A DNA stretch of 64,000 bases, taken from positions 31,020 to 95,019 of the forward strand of contig WLWY01000017.1 in NCBI GenBank assembly GCA_012103325.1, given 5' to 3'. A program made the position numbers and the translations under genes. Source of the stretch: Alphaproteobacteria bacterium. Its GTDB lineage: Bacteria; Pseudomonadota; Alphaproteobacteria; UBA8366; GCA-2717185. Shown here one piece after another: positions 1 to 8,992 of the stretch (positions are counted from its first letter, which is position 1; the number at the start of each line of letters is the position of its first letter). Under the pieces are notes generated by a model. It was not told where the DNA came from, searched no databases, and saw only the letters and a list, made by a program, of their open reading frames with translations.

Positions 1-10
1 GGTTCAATTC

Positions 11-1912
11 TTACGACGCCCGTACACCGGAGAGGAAGCGTTCGACCTCTTCTTGAAGGTGGCCCGCCTGCGTCGACAGTTCTCCGGTCGCAGCCTGAAC
101 CTTGCTCGCCACGGATTCCGTTTCTTCGGCGCCCGAGGTTACCAGCGTGATGTTGCTGGAGACCTCCGACGTTCCGGACGCCGCCTGTTCCACGTTCCGT
201 GCAATCTCGCCGGTTGCGGCGCCCTGTTCCTCGATCGCAGCGGCGATGCCTGTCGCGATAGTATCGATTTCTGCTATCACTCCGCTAACTTCGTGGATTG
301 AATCAACTGATTCCAGGGTCGCATCCTGAATGCTCGAGACCTGACTGGCGATATCCTCTGTCGCCTTGCTTGTCTGACTCGCCAGCGACTTGACTTCGGA
401 CGCGACCACTGCGAAGCCCTTGCCCGCTTCGCCGGCACGCGCCGCCTCAATGGTGGCGTTCAGGGCCAAAAGGTTGGTCTGCTCCGCGATATCGTTGATC
501 ATGCTTACGACCTCACCGATCCGCTGCGCCGCCTCAGCCAGCCCCTTGATCTTGACGTTGGTAGCATTGGTGGTAACGACCGCACGCGTCGACATTTCGG
601 CGCTGCGCGACACCTGTTGCCCAATCTCGCCGATCGATGCGGACAGTTCGTCGGCCGCGGCTGCGACGGTCTGGACATTGGCAGACGCCTCCTCGGCGGC
701 GGCGGCTACGGTGGTTGCCTGCTGCTTCGTTAAATCAGCATTCGACGCCATGGCATTCGAAGAGGATCGTAGCTCGCTGATGGCGCCAGTCACCGCATTG
801 AGAGCAGTTGATACCTGCGCATCGAAATTTTTGGCAAGGTCCGCCATCATTTGTTTTTGTTCTTGTTCGACGCGTTTTTGGGCCTGTTCCTGCTCACCTT
901 CCAGCCGCTTTATTTCGATTGCATTGTCTTTGAAGATCTGGACTGCGCCGGCCATGTTGCCAATTTCATCCTGTTTATCGAGTGCAGGAACCTCAATGGT
1001 CAGATCGCCATCTGCAAGGTTGCGCATGGCGCTGGTCATTGCAGACATGGGTTTGGTAATGGATGAGATGATCAGCCAGGTAACCAGGATGGCGACCATA
1101 ACCGCGACAATCGGCGTATAGAGGCTGATAGAGCTGGCAAGGGCGGCTTCCGTGATTGCAGCATTGGCCGACTCGACATTTTGATCGGCATTGGTGGCCG
1201 CGCGCTGGGCCGATATCAATGAATCTTCTGCGGCTTTCACTGCCAGTTGGGCCGGCTCCAGTGCTGCATTGGCGGCAGCTCCTGCGTGTTTCTTGACCTC
1301 TTCGCTTTGATTTGCCAAGTCGGTAGATATGGCGTTGAGCGCCGTATCGACAAGGCGGATGTTTTCACGGGCCTTGGCGAGAAGGCTGTTTCCCAGCACC
1401 CGATTGTCGTCAGCGTAAGCATCGACGGCCTCGAGCGATGTGGTCTTGACTTTCTCAATATGGCTTTGGATCGCGGCGGTCTTTTCTGCATCAACCTTTG
1501 CGAGGCTTTCCAGCGCCTGATTAAGCTCTTTGCCGGCTGCCTCGGCATTTTCCTCGGATTCGTTCTGGAGGCTGACGGCGAGGTCGGTCAGCCAGTACTT
1601 TAAGTCACCAAACGCACGCCTGCTTTCCGTCGCAGCCGCGAGCTGCGCGCTGGTCTCGGCGTCCTGCTCCAACGATTGGGCGCCCGCGACCAGCGTATTA
1701 CTGTTCCGTTTTAGCGCGTCGCTGTTCGACTGCAATGTTTTGTTGTTGTCGAGCAGTGCTTGACTGGCTTCGGTAAGTGCCATCGCGCTGGTTCCGAGCG
1801 CTTCGCTGCCGGTAACGATACCTTGCCGCACGTAGAGATTGGACCCTATCAGCAAAACCAGTAACGAGCCTGCCAGTAACAATAGTTTGACGCGTATGGT
1901 AAATCTCAACAT
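11..1912 (-). CDS. Methyl-accepting chemotaxis protein
   Basis: Inner-membrane chemoreceptor of 633 residues that would signal to CheA/CheW. ATG at 1912 is chosen because AGGAAG lies just upstream; an in-frame ATG at 1975 would put 21 mostly polar residues before the first membrane helix. Order: TM1 (about 4-26), a long Ala/Asn/Glu-rich helical periplasmic part with no Cache fold that I can see, TM2 (about 260-283), HAMP, then the signalling coiled coil with tip motif EAARAGEAGKGFAVVA. The C-terminus lacks an NWETF-type tether. It follows the heme protein gene by 72 bases on the same strand, so co-transcription is likely. The ligand is unknown; a link to redox or gas sensing is inferred from the neighbour only. 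Confidence 0.93.
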   Translation of the reverse strand: MLRFTIRVKLLLLAGSLLVLLIGSNLYVRQGIVTGSEALGTSAMALTEASQALLDNNKTLQSNSDALKRNSNTLVAGAQSLEQDAETSAQLAAATESRRAFGDLKYWLTDLAVSLQNESEENAEAAGKELNQALESLAKVDAEKTAAIQSHIEKVKTTSLEAVDAYADDNRVLGNSLLAKARENIRLVDTALNAISTDLANQSEEVKKHAGAAANAALEPAQLAVKAAEDSLISAQRAATNADQNVESANAAITEAALASSISLYTPIVAVMVAILVTWLIISSITKPMSAMTSAMRNLADGDLTIEVPALDKQDEIGNMAGAVQIFKDNAIEIKRLEGEQEQAQKRVEQEQKQMMADLAKNFDAQVSTALNAVTGAISELRSSSNAMASNADLTKQQATTVAAAAEEASANVQTVAAAADELSASIGEIGQQVSRSAEMSTRAVVTTNATNVKIKGLAEAAQRIGEVVSMINDIAEQTNLLALNATIEAARAGEAGKGFAVVASEVKSLASQTSKATEDIASQVSSIQDATLESVDSIHEVSGVIAEIDTIATGIAAAIEEQGAATGEIARNVEQAASGTSEVSSNITLVTSGAEETESVASKVQAATGELSTQAGHLQEEVERFLSGVRAS

Positions 1913-1984
1913 GAGCAGCTTCCTTTTTTGACCTGGAAATTGGAGAGGCGCCTGCAAGGCGTCTCTCCAATCCATGATCGGTTT

Positions 1985-2797
1985 TTATTTGAAGATTGCG
2001 ACGCTGATCGCGCCACCTAGCTCACCAAGTGTGCCGCCCTCTTTCTTGCCGCCCGTGATGTCGCGCTCGCCTTTGGGACCGCCATGGCAAGACAGACAAG
2101 ATTTCCCGTAATACTCGGGCAGGATGACGCGGAACGCCTTCTTGCCTTTAACGTTGGCTGCTTCGGCGACATGTTTATTTTTCGGGTGATCAGCTGACTT
2201 GAACATTGACTCGATGACGTTGTTTTCCCATGCGTCGGGCCGATTGCTACGGTTACGCACGTAACTCTTGGGTGCCGTGAGTTTGAGCGTTGCCTGGCCG
2301 CTCACGTTGGCGGTGAAACCCTCGGCGACAAGGCGCGCAAACACGGCCGGCAGAAAGCCTTTCAGGCTAACACCCTTCTTATTGATTGTTCCCTGCGCAT
2401 TATCCATCACTTTCGCAATCGCCGCCAACTGCGCTTTGATAAGCTTGCCGTGGAGCGAAGCGGGGTCGATGCTGTCGACGTCCGTGCCGGTCGCCTTTTT
2501 GTAGTTCTCCTTGGCCTTCGCCACGACAACGGCCGTACTCAATCCTTTGTCGCCAATATTAGCATCGTTGATGTGCTTCTGATTCTTTGAAATCACCGCC
2601 CGCGATGCACGCAGCATCGTCGCCAGGCTGACGGCGATCGTCTCGTCGGAATCTGCAGCGACGCCAGGGGCACTGGCAGTGACGAGGCTGCCGATTAGGG
2701 CCGCACTGAACAATACTGCACTGATCAATTTCGCTTTGCGGCGGATCACAACTGGTCTCGATGTGTGCCCCGCGTTTGATAAGGATGCCTTATTCAT
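1985..2797 (-). CDS. Periplasmic Tll0287-like (DUF3365) c-type heme protein
   Basis: A 270-residue exported protein. An N-terminal signal segment (about 20-48) ends in an Ala-rich cleavage region. The body resembles the Tll0287-like/DUF3365 sensor fold. A single c-heme motif CLSCH lies at residues 234-238, followed by a Gly-rich tail. AGGAGA sits 7 bases before the ATG. In this family the domain is often the extracytoplasmic sensor of kinases or chemoreceptors; here it is a separate protein encoded just upstream of a chemoreceptor. I infer that it is a soluble redox or gas-sensing partner of that receptor. A role as an electron carrier is the main alternative. Confidence 0.82.
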   Translation of the reverse strand: MNKASLSNAGHTSRPVVIRRKAKLISAVLFSAALIGSLVTASAPGVAADSDETIAVSLATMLRASRAVISKNQKHINDANIGDKGLSTAVVVAKAKENYKKATGTDVDSIDPASLHGKLIKAQLAAIAKVMDNAQGTINKKGVSLKGFLPAVFARLVAEGFTANVSGQATLKLTAPKSYVRNRSNRPDAWENNVIESMFKSADHPKNKHVAEAANVKGKKAFRVILPEYYGKSCLSCHGGPKGERDITGGKKEGGTLGELGGAISVAIFK

Positions 2798-3231
2798 CTC
2801 AAGTCTCCTGATTGCAATCCGTTGACAAATTCTTTGTTCGCAAAATATTGGTTAACTAACTGTGTTGTTGGAAAGAACATTTGAGACAGAAGGAAGTAAA
2901 AATGTGATTAATTATTGTCGTAATATAAATTTGGATGAGCTTTTTCTTATAACGTAAAAGTATTATTTCAATAAAACTGATCTCTTATTTGTATAGGGTG
3001 TCATAGTAAAAATTGTATTTCGTTGAACAATCATTCGTTTATCAATGTGCGTGGTTAGAATATTTCCGAGCCCGTTTACCGGCGTGCGGTATCCGACCGA
3101 ATTTGCATGACGCTTAATGTAAGCATCGGCGAAATTTGGGGGAGAATAAGAAAGTCGGCAGGTAGACCCTTTCCTCATTTCAAATTTCGTAGGATGGCGC
3201 CTCTCGGTGTAGGATTGGTATCTCGCATGAC
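2798..3231. other. AT-rich intergenic region, no gene supported
   Basis: This 434-base gap lies between divergent genes and is clearly more AT-rich than its neighbours. A 71-codon reading frame on the minus strand (2963-3178) has no ribosome binding site and no recognisable sequence. The region probably holds the promoters of the heme protein/chemoreceptor unit and of the acyl-CoA dehydrogenase gene. Confidence 0.6.
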
Positions 3232-4917
3232 ATGGGATCCGTCACCATGATACCGGTAAGGCCGTTGGCCACTCTACCGACCCATGAGGTCACGAACATG
3301 CCGCCGCATCTGGGCGACCAGGATTTGTGGGCGGACGATATTGTTTTGATGGAAGGCGCCGCGCGGGAAGGCGGGTCTGCAGCCAACACCACGCTAGCGG
3401 CATTTGGAAAATTGGCCGGCGCGGCTGAAACGTTCGAAAAGGCCGATCAGGCGAACCGCCATCCGCCGGAGCTGAAGGCTTTCGACCGGCACGGCATGCG
3501 CATCAATCAGGTCGAATTCCACCCCGCCTATCACGAGCTGATGGCGATTGCCATCGAGAACGAAGTGCCAAGCTACGCCTGGAATCATGCCGGGCCTGGC
3601 GCCCAAGTCGTACATGCCGCACTGAACTATATGTTCGGTCAGCCCGAAGGCGGCGTGATGTGTCCGATGGCGATGACGTACGCCGTCGTTCCGGCGTTGC
3701 GCGGAACGACGGCGATCGCTGACGAATGGATTCCGCGCCTGCGGTCGAAATCCTACGATCCGCGCGACATCCCCGTGACCGAGAAGAGCGGTGCGACCAT
3801 GGGCATGTTCATGACGGAGAAGCAGGGTGGCTCGGACGTACGCAGCAATACGACGCGGGCCGAACCCGTTGGCGCGGCCACGGGGCCGGGGGCCGAATAC
3901 CGGCTGACCGGACACAAATTCTTTTGCTCGGCACCCATGTCGGATGCGTTCCTGACCCTGGCTTACACCGAGGGCGGAATGTCCTGTTTCCTGGTGCCGC
4001 GCTGGACGCCGGACGGCGAGCGCAACAATCTGTTCCTGCAACGTTTGAAGGACAAGCTTGGCAACCGGTCCAACGCGTCTTCCGAATTGGAGTTCCAGGA
4101 TACCTGGGGCCTCATGGTTGGCGACGAGGGGCGAGGCATCCGCACGATCATCGATATGGTCCAAGGCAACCGCTATTACTGCTGCGCCAGCTCCAGCGCC
4201 CTGATGCGTCAGGCATTGGTGCAAGCCCTGCATCACACAAGGCACCGGTTGGCGTTTCAAAAGAAGCTCGTGCAACAGCCGCTGATGCGGAACGTGCTGG
4301 CCGACCTGGCTATTGAGGCGGAGGCGGCGCTCGCTTTCACCTTGCGCATCGGCCGCGCGATGGACGAGGCCACGAGCGACGAAGGCGCAGCGGCGCTGTC
4401 CCGGATCGGCACGGCGGTGGGCAAGTACTGGATTTGCAAACGCGCGCCGGGGCAAATTTTCGAGGCGATGGAATGCCATGGCGGTCCTGGCTATATCGAA
4501 GACTCAATTCTGCCGCGCCTTTACCGCGAAGCGCCGATCAACAGCATCTGGGAAGGGTCCGGCAATGTCATGTGCCTGGACGTGCTGCGCGCCATGTTCC
4601 GCGAGGAAGCCGCAATTCCGGCCGTGCTGGCCGAACTCGATGCGGCGCGGGGTGGCAACGCGTTCTTGGAAGCTGCCATTGATGCGCTGAAAGACGAACT
4701 TTCCCAGCCTGAAGATATGGAGTTGCGCGCGCGCCGCGTGACGGAGTTGATGGCTGTTACGCTGCAAGGGGCGTTGTTGGTGCGCCATGCCCCCGACGCG
4801 GTCGCCGACGCGTTCTGCGCCTCAAGGCTCGGTTCGCGCTGGACCGGCGCTTACGGCGCGTTACCCTCCGGCGTCGATTTCGACGCTATTATCGAGCGGG
4901 CCACCCCTGCGTCATGA
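3232..4917 (+). CDS. aidB: AidB-like acyl-CoA dehydrogenase
   Basis: Flavoprotein of 561 residues, the length of the AidB branch rather than the ~390 of standard acyl-CoA dehydrogenases. AidB hallmarks read from the translation: HEVTNMPP near the N-terminus, MTEKQGGSDVRSNTTRAE, RLKDKLGNRSNAS and REAPINSIWEGSGN, the last holding the equivalent of the catalytic Glu (about residue 441). In E. coli AidB is induced in the alkylation response, binds DNA and has weak isovaleryl-CoA dehydrogenase activity. No ada or alk gene is nearby, so the DNA-protection role is inference. The start is uncertain: ATGs at 3232 and 3247 both lack a strong Shine-Dalgarno, but the conserved N-terminus requires a start near here. 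Confidence 0.88.
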   Translation: MGSVTMIPVRPLATLPTHEVTNMPPHLGDQDLWADDIVLMEGAAREGGSAANTTLAAFGKLAGAAETFEKADQANRHPPELKAFDRHGMRINQVEFHPAYHELMAIAIENEVPSYAWNHAGPGAQVVHAALNYMFGQPEGGVMCPMAMTYAVVPALRGTTAIADEWIPRLRSKSYDPRDIPVTEKSGATMGMFMTEKQGGSDVRSNTTRAEPVGAATGPGAEYRLTGHKFFCSAPMSDAFLTLAYTEGGMSCFLVPRWTPDGERNNLFLQRLKDKLGNRSNASSELEFQDTWGLMVGDEGRGIRTIIDMVQGNRYYCCASSSALMRQALVQALHHTRHRLAFQKKLVQQPLMRNVLADLAIEAEAALAFTLRIGRAMDEATSDEGAAALSRIGTAVGKYWICKRAPGQIFEAMECHGGPGYIEDSILPRLYREAPINSIWEGSGNVMCLDVLRAMFREEAAIPAVLAELDAARGGNAFLEAAIDALKDELSQPEDMELRARRVTELMAVTLQGALLVRHAPDAVADAFCASRLGSRWTGAYGALPSGVDFDAIIERATPAS

Positions 4918-5067
4918 CAGGCGATTTCATATAAAACAGTTATTATCGTGTTAGAAGTGGCTGGGGGGTGTCGAATTTCTTTACAGGTTTACGCATTTTG
5001 TACCTGCTCGGGATGCGAAAAATTTCTAAAATCATTATAATACAATAGTTTGAGGCGTTCCTCGGAT

Positions 5068-5084
5068 TTGGTATGAAATTTGCT
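5068..5084 (+). promoter_or_regulatory. Candidate sigma-54 promoter upstream of PEP-CTERM gene
   Basis: TTGGTATGAAATTTGCT has GG (5070-5071) and GC (5082-5083) exactly 10 bases apart, as in the -24/-12 class (TGGCAC-N5-TTGC type). It lies about 150 bases before the start of the PEP-CTERM gene in the right orientation. The rest of 4918-5234 is AT-rich and has no gene. Chance matches to this short consensus occur, so this is a candidate. Confidence 0.45.
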
Positions 5085-5234
5085 GGATATGATGAATAAG
5101 AGCCAATTTGGGGTATAATTGTAAGGTTTCCCGACAGTGCTGCATGAAATGTGGGATCGCGGCTTAAACCGAATTGGCCGTTCAGAGGGGTTTGTTGCGC
5201 GGGATATGACCGTTCCGCCTGGGAGGTAATGACA

Positions 5235-5795
5235 ATGATAATTAAGCCTTTTGGTGTATCCATCCGTAGTGTCACGATCGCTATTGCGGCACTGGCCGCG
5301 TTGATCGCTACGCCGGCTTCGGCCACGCCGATATTGTGGACGCTCGACAATGCGCTGCTGAACAACGCGACACCCGTGACGGGTTCGTTTGTTTTCGATG
5401 CCGATACGCTCACTTATAGCAGCATCGCGATTAGCGCCGGCGCTGACAATTTCGACTTTACGAATTCGGCGAGCGCGTCGGCTGCGACGTTTCTGCTTGC
5501 AGCGGATGCCCCCGATTTTAGCAGCAGTTCCGCGTTGCGCCTTGATTTCCTCGCGCCGCTGACCGATGCGGGGGGCGTCGTCGGACTGGATTTTGGCGAT
5601 TTTTTCGGCAGCGCGTTAGTTGGCTGTGCCAATGCCGATTGTTCAGCACAATTTGTAGGCGAAGAGCTACTGTTTGCAAGCGGCACCGTCATTGGCCGGG
5701 ATCCGAATTCGGTGCCGGAACCGGGTGCGCTTGCGCTATTCGGCCTCGGCGTCATCGGCGTGATGGCGATACGGCGGCGCAAAACGGCCCGTTGA
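5235..5795 (+). CDS. PEP-CTERM sorting domain protein
   Basis: Secreted surface protein of 186 residues. ATG at 5235 is preferred because GGGAGG (5221-5226) sits 8 bases upstream; the ATG at 5229 is too close. It has a signal peptide ending near TPASA, a low-complexity beta-rich middle, and the C-terminal tripartite sorting signal VPEPGALALFGLG + hydrophobic stretch + RRRK. In this family an exosortase (EpsH/XrtA type) removes the tail and anchors or releases the protein in the exopolysaccharide matrix. No exosortase gene is in this window. The middle has two Cys (GCANADC) that may pair. Function beyond export is unknown. Confidence 0.85.
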   Translation: MIIKPFGVSIRSVTIAIAALAALIATPASATPILWTLDNALLNNATPVTGSFVFDADTLTYSSIAISAGADNFDFTNSASASAATFLLAADAPDFSSSSALRLDFLAPLTDAGGVVGLDFGDFFGSALVGCANADCSAQFVGEELLFASGTVIGRDPNSVPEPGALALFGLGVIGVMAIRRRKTAR

Positions 5796-5815
5796 GCTTG
5801 CGCCGCTAAAGGCGG

Positions 5816-7087
5816 TTACGCGATTGTTCCGCATTCTGTGAGGGCCTGATCGAAAATTGCGATGGCCTTGTCGATTTCGTCACGATTGGTGGTCAGTGGT
5901 GGGGCGATACGGAAAACGCCGGCCATCCCCCGTCGGCTGATGTTGAGGCACGCGCCCAATTCGAGACAGCGTTCGCTGACGGCGCCACCGATTTCCGACG
6001 CGGGTGTCTTGGTCTGACGATCTGCGACCAGTTCGACACCGAGCAGCAGGCCGCGTCCTCTGACATCGCCGATAATCGCATGGCGTTGCTGCAGATCGAG
6101 AAGATGTGATTTCAGGTGGTCGCCGAGCTCGCGGGCGCGTTCGGCCAGACCGTCGCGCTGCACAATTTCGACGACCTTGCGTCCGACCGCGGCCGGCAGC
6201 GGATCGGCGGCATGGGTGGTGTAGAACAGAAAGCCCTTGTCGTTGCAGTCCTGTTCGATCTCGTCCGACGTGATCGTTGCCGACAGCGGCAGGCCGGCGC
6301 CCAGCGTCTTCGACAGGTTGAGGATGTCCGGGACGACGCCATCACGTTCGAAGGCGAAGTTGTTGCCGGTCCGGCCCATCCCGGTCTGCGCTTCGTCGAA
6401 GATCAGCAGCATGCCGCGTTCGTGCGCCTTTTCCTTCAGTGCGACGAGATACCCTTGCGGCAGTTCGATGATGCCACCCGAGCTTAGGATCGGCTCGACA
6501 ATGACCGCGGCCAGCTGGCCGGTACTCTGACGGTCGATGATGTCCCAGCCGAATTCGAATTCCGCCCGCCAGTCGTAATCGCCGTCGCGGTTGAAGGGGG
6601 AGCGGTAGGCGTGCGGCGTCGGTAGGGTCAAAACGCCGGGCATGGTTGGGCCATGGCCGCGGCGCGCGCCGGAATAGGTCGTCGAGGCCGCGCCGCCGGT
6701 AACGCCGTGCCACGCGCGGTCGAAGGCGACGATCTCGAAGCCGCCGGTATAGGTCTTGGCGATGCGCAGCGCCGCTTCGTTCGACTCGCCGCCCGTCGAC
6801 AGCGGCAGGACTCGGTCCAGGTTATCTGGCAGCATGGCGGCAAGATCGTCGGTGAAGGCGACAACCGGATCGGACAGGAAGCCGCTATGCAAATGATCCA
6901 GATTGGCGGCCATGTCCTCGACGACGGAGACGATTTCAGGGTGGCCGTGACCGAGAATGCCGCTCATCTGGCCGGACGTGAAATCGAGGATCTCATGGCC
7001 GTCGCTGTCGTAGATATAGGAGCCCTTGGCCCGCACGATCTGCTTGTCGGCGAAGGAGCCGCCGTAACGGAAGACGTGATCGCTCAT
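5816..7087 (-). CDS. dgdA: 2,2-dialkylglycine decarboxylase-type aminotransferase
   Basis: PLP-dependent class-III aminotransferase fold of 423 residues. The match to 2,2-dialkylglycine decarboxylase is dense along the whole chain: RAKGSYIYDSDGHEILDFTS, GQMSGILGHGHPEIVSV, LSTGGESNEAALRIAK, EPILSSGGIIELPQGY, DEAQTGMGRTG, and LSKTLGAGLPLSA with the PLP lysine at about residue 260. That enzyme decarboxylates dialkylglycines such as 2-aminoisobutyrate and then transaminates pyruvate. It lies 26 bases downstream of the flavin reductase gene on the same strand, so the two may be co-transcribed. A related omega-aminotransferase specificity cannot be excluded. Confidence 0.85.
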   Translation of the reverse strand: MSDHVFRYGGSFADKQIVRAKGSYIYDSDGHEILDFTSGQMSGILGHGHPEIVSVVEDMAANLDHLHSGFLSDPVVAFTDDLAAMLPDNLDRVLPLSTGGESNEAALRIAKTYTGGFEIVAFDRAWHGVTGGAASTTYSGARRGHGPTMPGVLTLPTPHAYRSPFNRDGDYDWRAEFEFGWDIIDRQSTGQLAAVIVEPILSSGGIIELPQGYLVALKEKAHERGMLLIFDEAQTGMGRTGNNFAFERDGVVPDILNLSKTLGAGLPLSATITSDEIEQDCNDKGFLFYTTHAADPLPAAVGRKVVEIVQRDGLAERARELGDHLKSHLLDLQQRHAIIGDVRGRGLLLGVELVADRQTKTPASEIGGAVSERCLELGACLNISRRGMAGVFRIAPPLTTNRDEIDKAIAIFDQALTECGTIA

Positions 7088-7113
7088 CGCATTTGTCCTT
7101 TCCGTTCAGGACA

Positions 7114-7746
7114 CTATTCGCGAAACCCCGGCCGGTCCATGGTGAAGACGGTTTCGCCGGTCACTTCCGTATAGTCCTGATAGCCCATGCGGCCGATCGG
7201 GTGCAGTTTGGCGATATCGATTTGTCCGCTCGGCAGGATGAATTCATCTTCGATGTGGATGCCGATGACCTCGCCGAAGACCACCGTATAGGTATTTCCG
7301 CCGCTCGTGTTGGGAAGGTCGACGGTCTGCAGCAGTTTGCATTCGAAATGGATCGGCGCTTCCTTGACCCGTGGCGGTTTCACGAGTGTCGACGGGATTG
7401 GCGTGAGGCCGGCCATCGCCATTTCGTCGACGTCCTTGGCCGTCGTCGCGGAAGATTCGTTCATCGCCTCTCGCGTGTCCCAGGTCGTGACATTGTGAAC
7501 GAACTCGCCGGTCTCCACGATGTTGCGCAGCGAGTCCTTCTTACTGTCGTCCTCGACCTGCCCATGACCGGCGGAGAACATGACGGTCGGCGGATTGTAG
7601 GCGACGGCATTGAAGAAGCTGTAGGGCGCCAGGTTGACGTTACCCGCACCGTCGACGCTGCTGATCCAGCCGATAGGGCGCGGCACGACCAGACTGTTGA
7701 ACGGATTTTTGGACAGGCCGTGACCGTCCTTCGGCTCGTAGAACAT
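7114..7746 (-). CDS. Flavin reductase-like FMN-binding protein
   Basis: A 210-residue protein of the flavin-reductase-like split-barrel family. Typical features are NSLVVPRPIGWISSVD near the N-terminus, then NLAPYSFFNAVAYNPPTVMF, the usual FMN-contact region. ATG at 7746 is chosen because AAAGG lies about 10 bases upstream; the ATG at 7764 has no ribosome site. Such proteins either supply reduced flavin to a monooxygenase or act as stand-alone FMN oxidoreductases. Downstream lies the dialkylglycine decarboxylase gene. The partner is unknown. Confidence 0.82.
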   Translation of the reverse strand: MFYEPKDGHGLSKNPFNSLVVPRPIGWISSVDGAGNVNLAPYSFFNAVAYNPPTVMFSAGHGQVEDDSKKDSLRNIVETGEFVHNVTTWDTREAMNESSATTAKDVDEMAMAGLTPIPSTLVKPPRVKEAPIHFECKLLQTVDLPNTSGGNTYTVVFGEVIGIHIEDEFILPSGQIDIAKLHPIGRMGYQDYTEVTGETVFTMDRPGFRE

Positions 7747-7924
7747 GCGCGCATTACCTTTCATTCATTCGGGAGGCTGACGTTGGAAGCCAAACGGCGG
7801 CGACTGTACTTGGTTCGCCCCAGCGCGGGAAGCGTTTCCCGTTGCGGCAGCGACTTGCTTTCGACGCATGTGGTTGCCCATACTAACATGTGACGACGAT
7901 AGACTTGGCTATGGAGGAGTTCTC

Positions 7925-8824
7925 ATGGAACCGACCGTCACTCGAGTCGACGCGACGCTGGGCGTCACCATCACGGGCGTCGATTTGGCCAATTTGGACG
8001 ACGCGACCTGGCGCTTCATCGAGGACGCGTTTCATGAATATGCTCTACTGATCTTTCCGGAACAGCACCTATCTGCTGACGACCAAGTCGCTTTCTCGAA
8101 CCGCTTCGGCGATATCGAGATACTGCGTGAGAATGCGAAGGCGGTCCCGATTACCAATCAAAAACCGGATGGGTCTACATTCAAACCCGACGAGTTCCGC
8201 TTCAAGGCACTGCGCGGCAATGAGGGCTGGCATCTGGACAGCACCTATATGCCGCTCGCGGCCAAGGCGGGGGTACTTTCCGCGAAGGTTGTGCCGTCGA
8301 AGGGCGGCGAGACTGAGATCGCCGATATGCGCGCCGCCTACGATGCGCTCGACGACGTCATGAAGGAACGTATCAGCGATCTGTCCGCATACCATTCGCT
8401 CTATGCGTCGCAGGCCAAGATCGGCCACAAGGTAGAGCCCGGCTCGGGCTACGGCTATCACACCAAGGGCGCACCGTTACGCCCGCTGGTGAAAATCCAT
8501 CCGGTGACCGGGCGCAAGGCGCTGTGCATCGGCCGTCACGCTTATCGAATTCCTGGTATGGAGGACGATGAGGCGGTGCAGCTGATGGAAGAGCTGATCG
8601 ACTTCGCCTGCCAGCCACCGCGCACCTATTCGCACCGCTGGACGCCGGGCGATCTGATTATCTGGGACAACCGCTGTGCGATGCACCGGGCGCGTCCGTA
8701 CGATTTCAGCGAAACCCGCATCATGCAGGCGACCCGCATCGCCGGCGATCCTGCCAGCGAGCTCGCACCGACCGCGATGGACCCTCTTGTCGGCGTGTTC
8801 GAGCCGAGCACGACGAACCGGTAG
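7925..8824 (+). CDS. TauD/TfdA family 2-oxoglutarate dioxygenase
   Basis: Fe(II)/2-oxoglutarate-dependent oxygenase of 299 residues. GGAGGA sits 7 bases before ATG 7925. The metal triad is visible as GWHLDSTY (H103, D105) and CAMHRARPY (H254); the Arg in SETRIMQATR is a likely 2-oxoglutarate anchor. The region GDLIIWDNR before the distal His is typical. TauD, TfdA and related members hydroxylate sulfonates, herbicide ethers or other small acids. The substrate here cannot be read. Transcription is divergent from the flavin reductase gene. Confidence 0.87.
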   Translation: MEPTVTRVDATLGVTITGVDLANLDDATWRFIEDAFHEYALLIFPEQHLSADDQVAFSNRFGDIEILRENAKAVPITNQKPDGSTFKPDEFRFKALRGNEGWHLDSTYMPLAAKAGVLSAKVVPSKGGETEIADMRAAYDALDDVMKERISDLSAYHSLYASQAKIGHKVEPGSGYGYHTKGAPLRPLVKIHPVTGRKALCIGRHAYRIPGMEDDEAVQLMEELIDFACQPPRTYSHRWTPGDLIIWDNRCAMHRARPYDFSETRIMQATRIAGDPASELAPTAMDPLVGVFEPSTTNR

Positions 8825-8850
8825 AGGAGCCCCATTTCCCCGAAGGGGAT

Positions 8851-8983
8851 CTAGTGTACTGATCGTGAAATTCAATGGATTGAATTTCGCGTGAATCAGC
8901 ACACCAACTATTTGAAACTCGTGTGATTCAGATCCTAAATTTCGCCGCATTCAATGCGGCAAACTTCAGAATCATCACACTAG
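8851..8983. repeat. Small MITE-like inverted-repeat element
   Basis: A 133-base element with imperfect terminal inverted repeats: CTAGTGTACTGAT on the left, and the right end read in reverse as CTAGTGTGATGAT (11 of 13). Inside are further hairpins, GAAATTCAATGGATTGAATTTC and GCCGCATTCAATGCGGC. It fills the space before the CapA-like gene, ending right at that gene's ribosome binding site. Only this copy occurs in the window, so mobility is inferred from structure. Confidence 0.5.
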
Positions 8984-8992
8984 GGAGGGGGA

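Noticed and set aside
2963..3178. 71-codon minus-strand frame in the gap before aidB
   Set aside because: No ribosome site, no recognisable features and AT-rich intergenic base composition.
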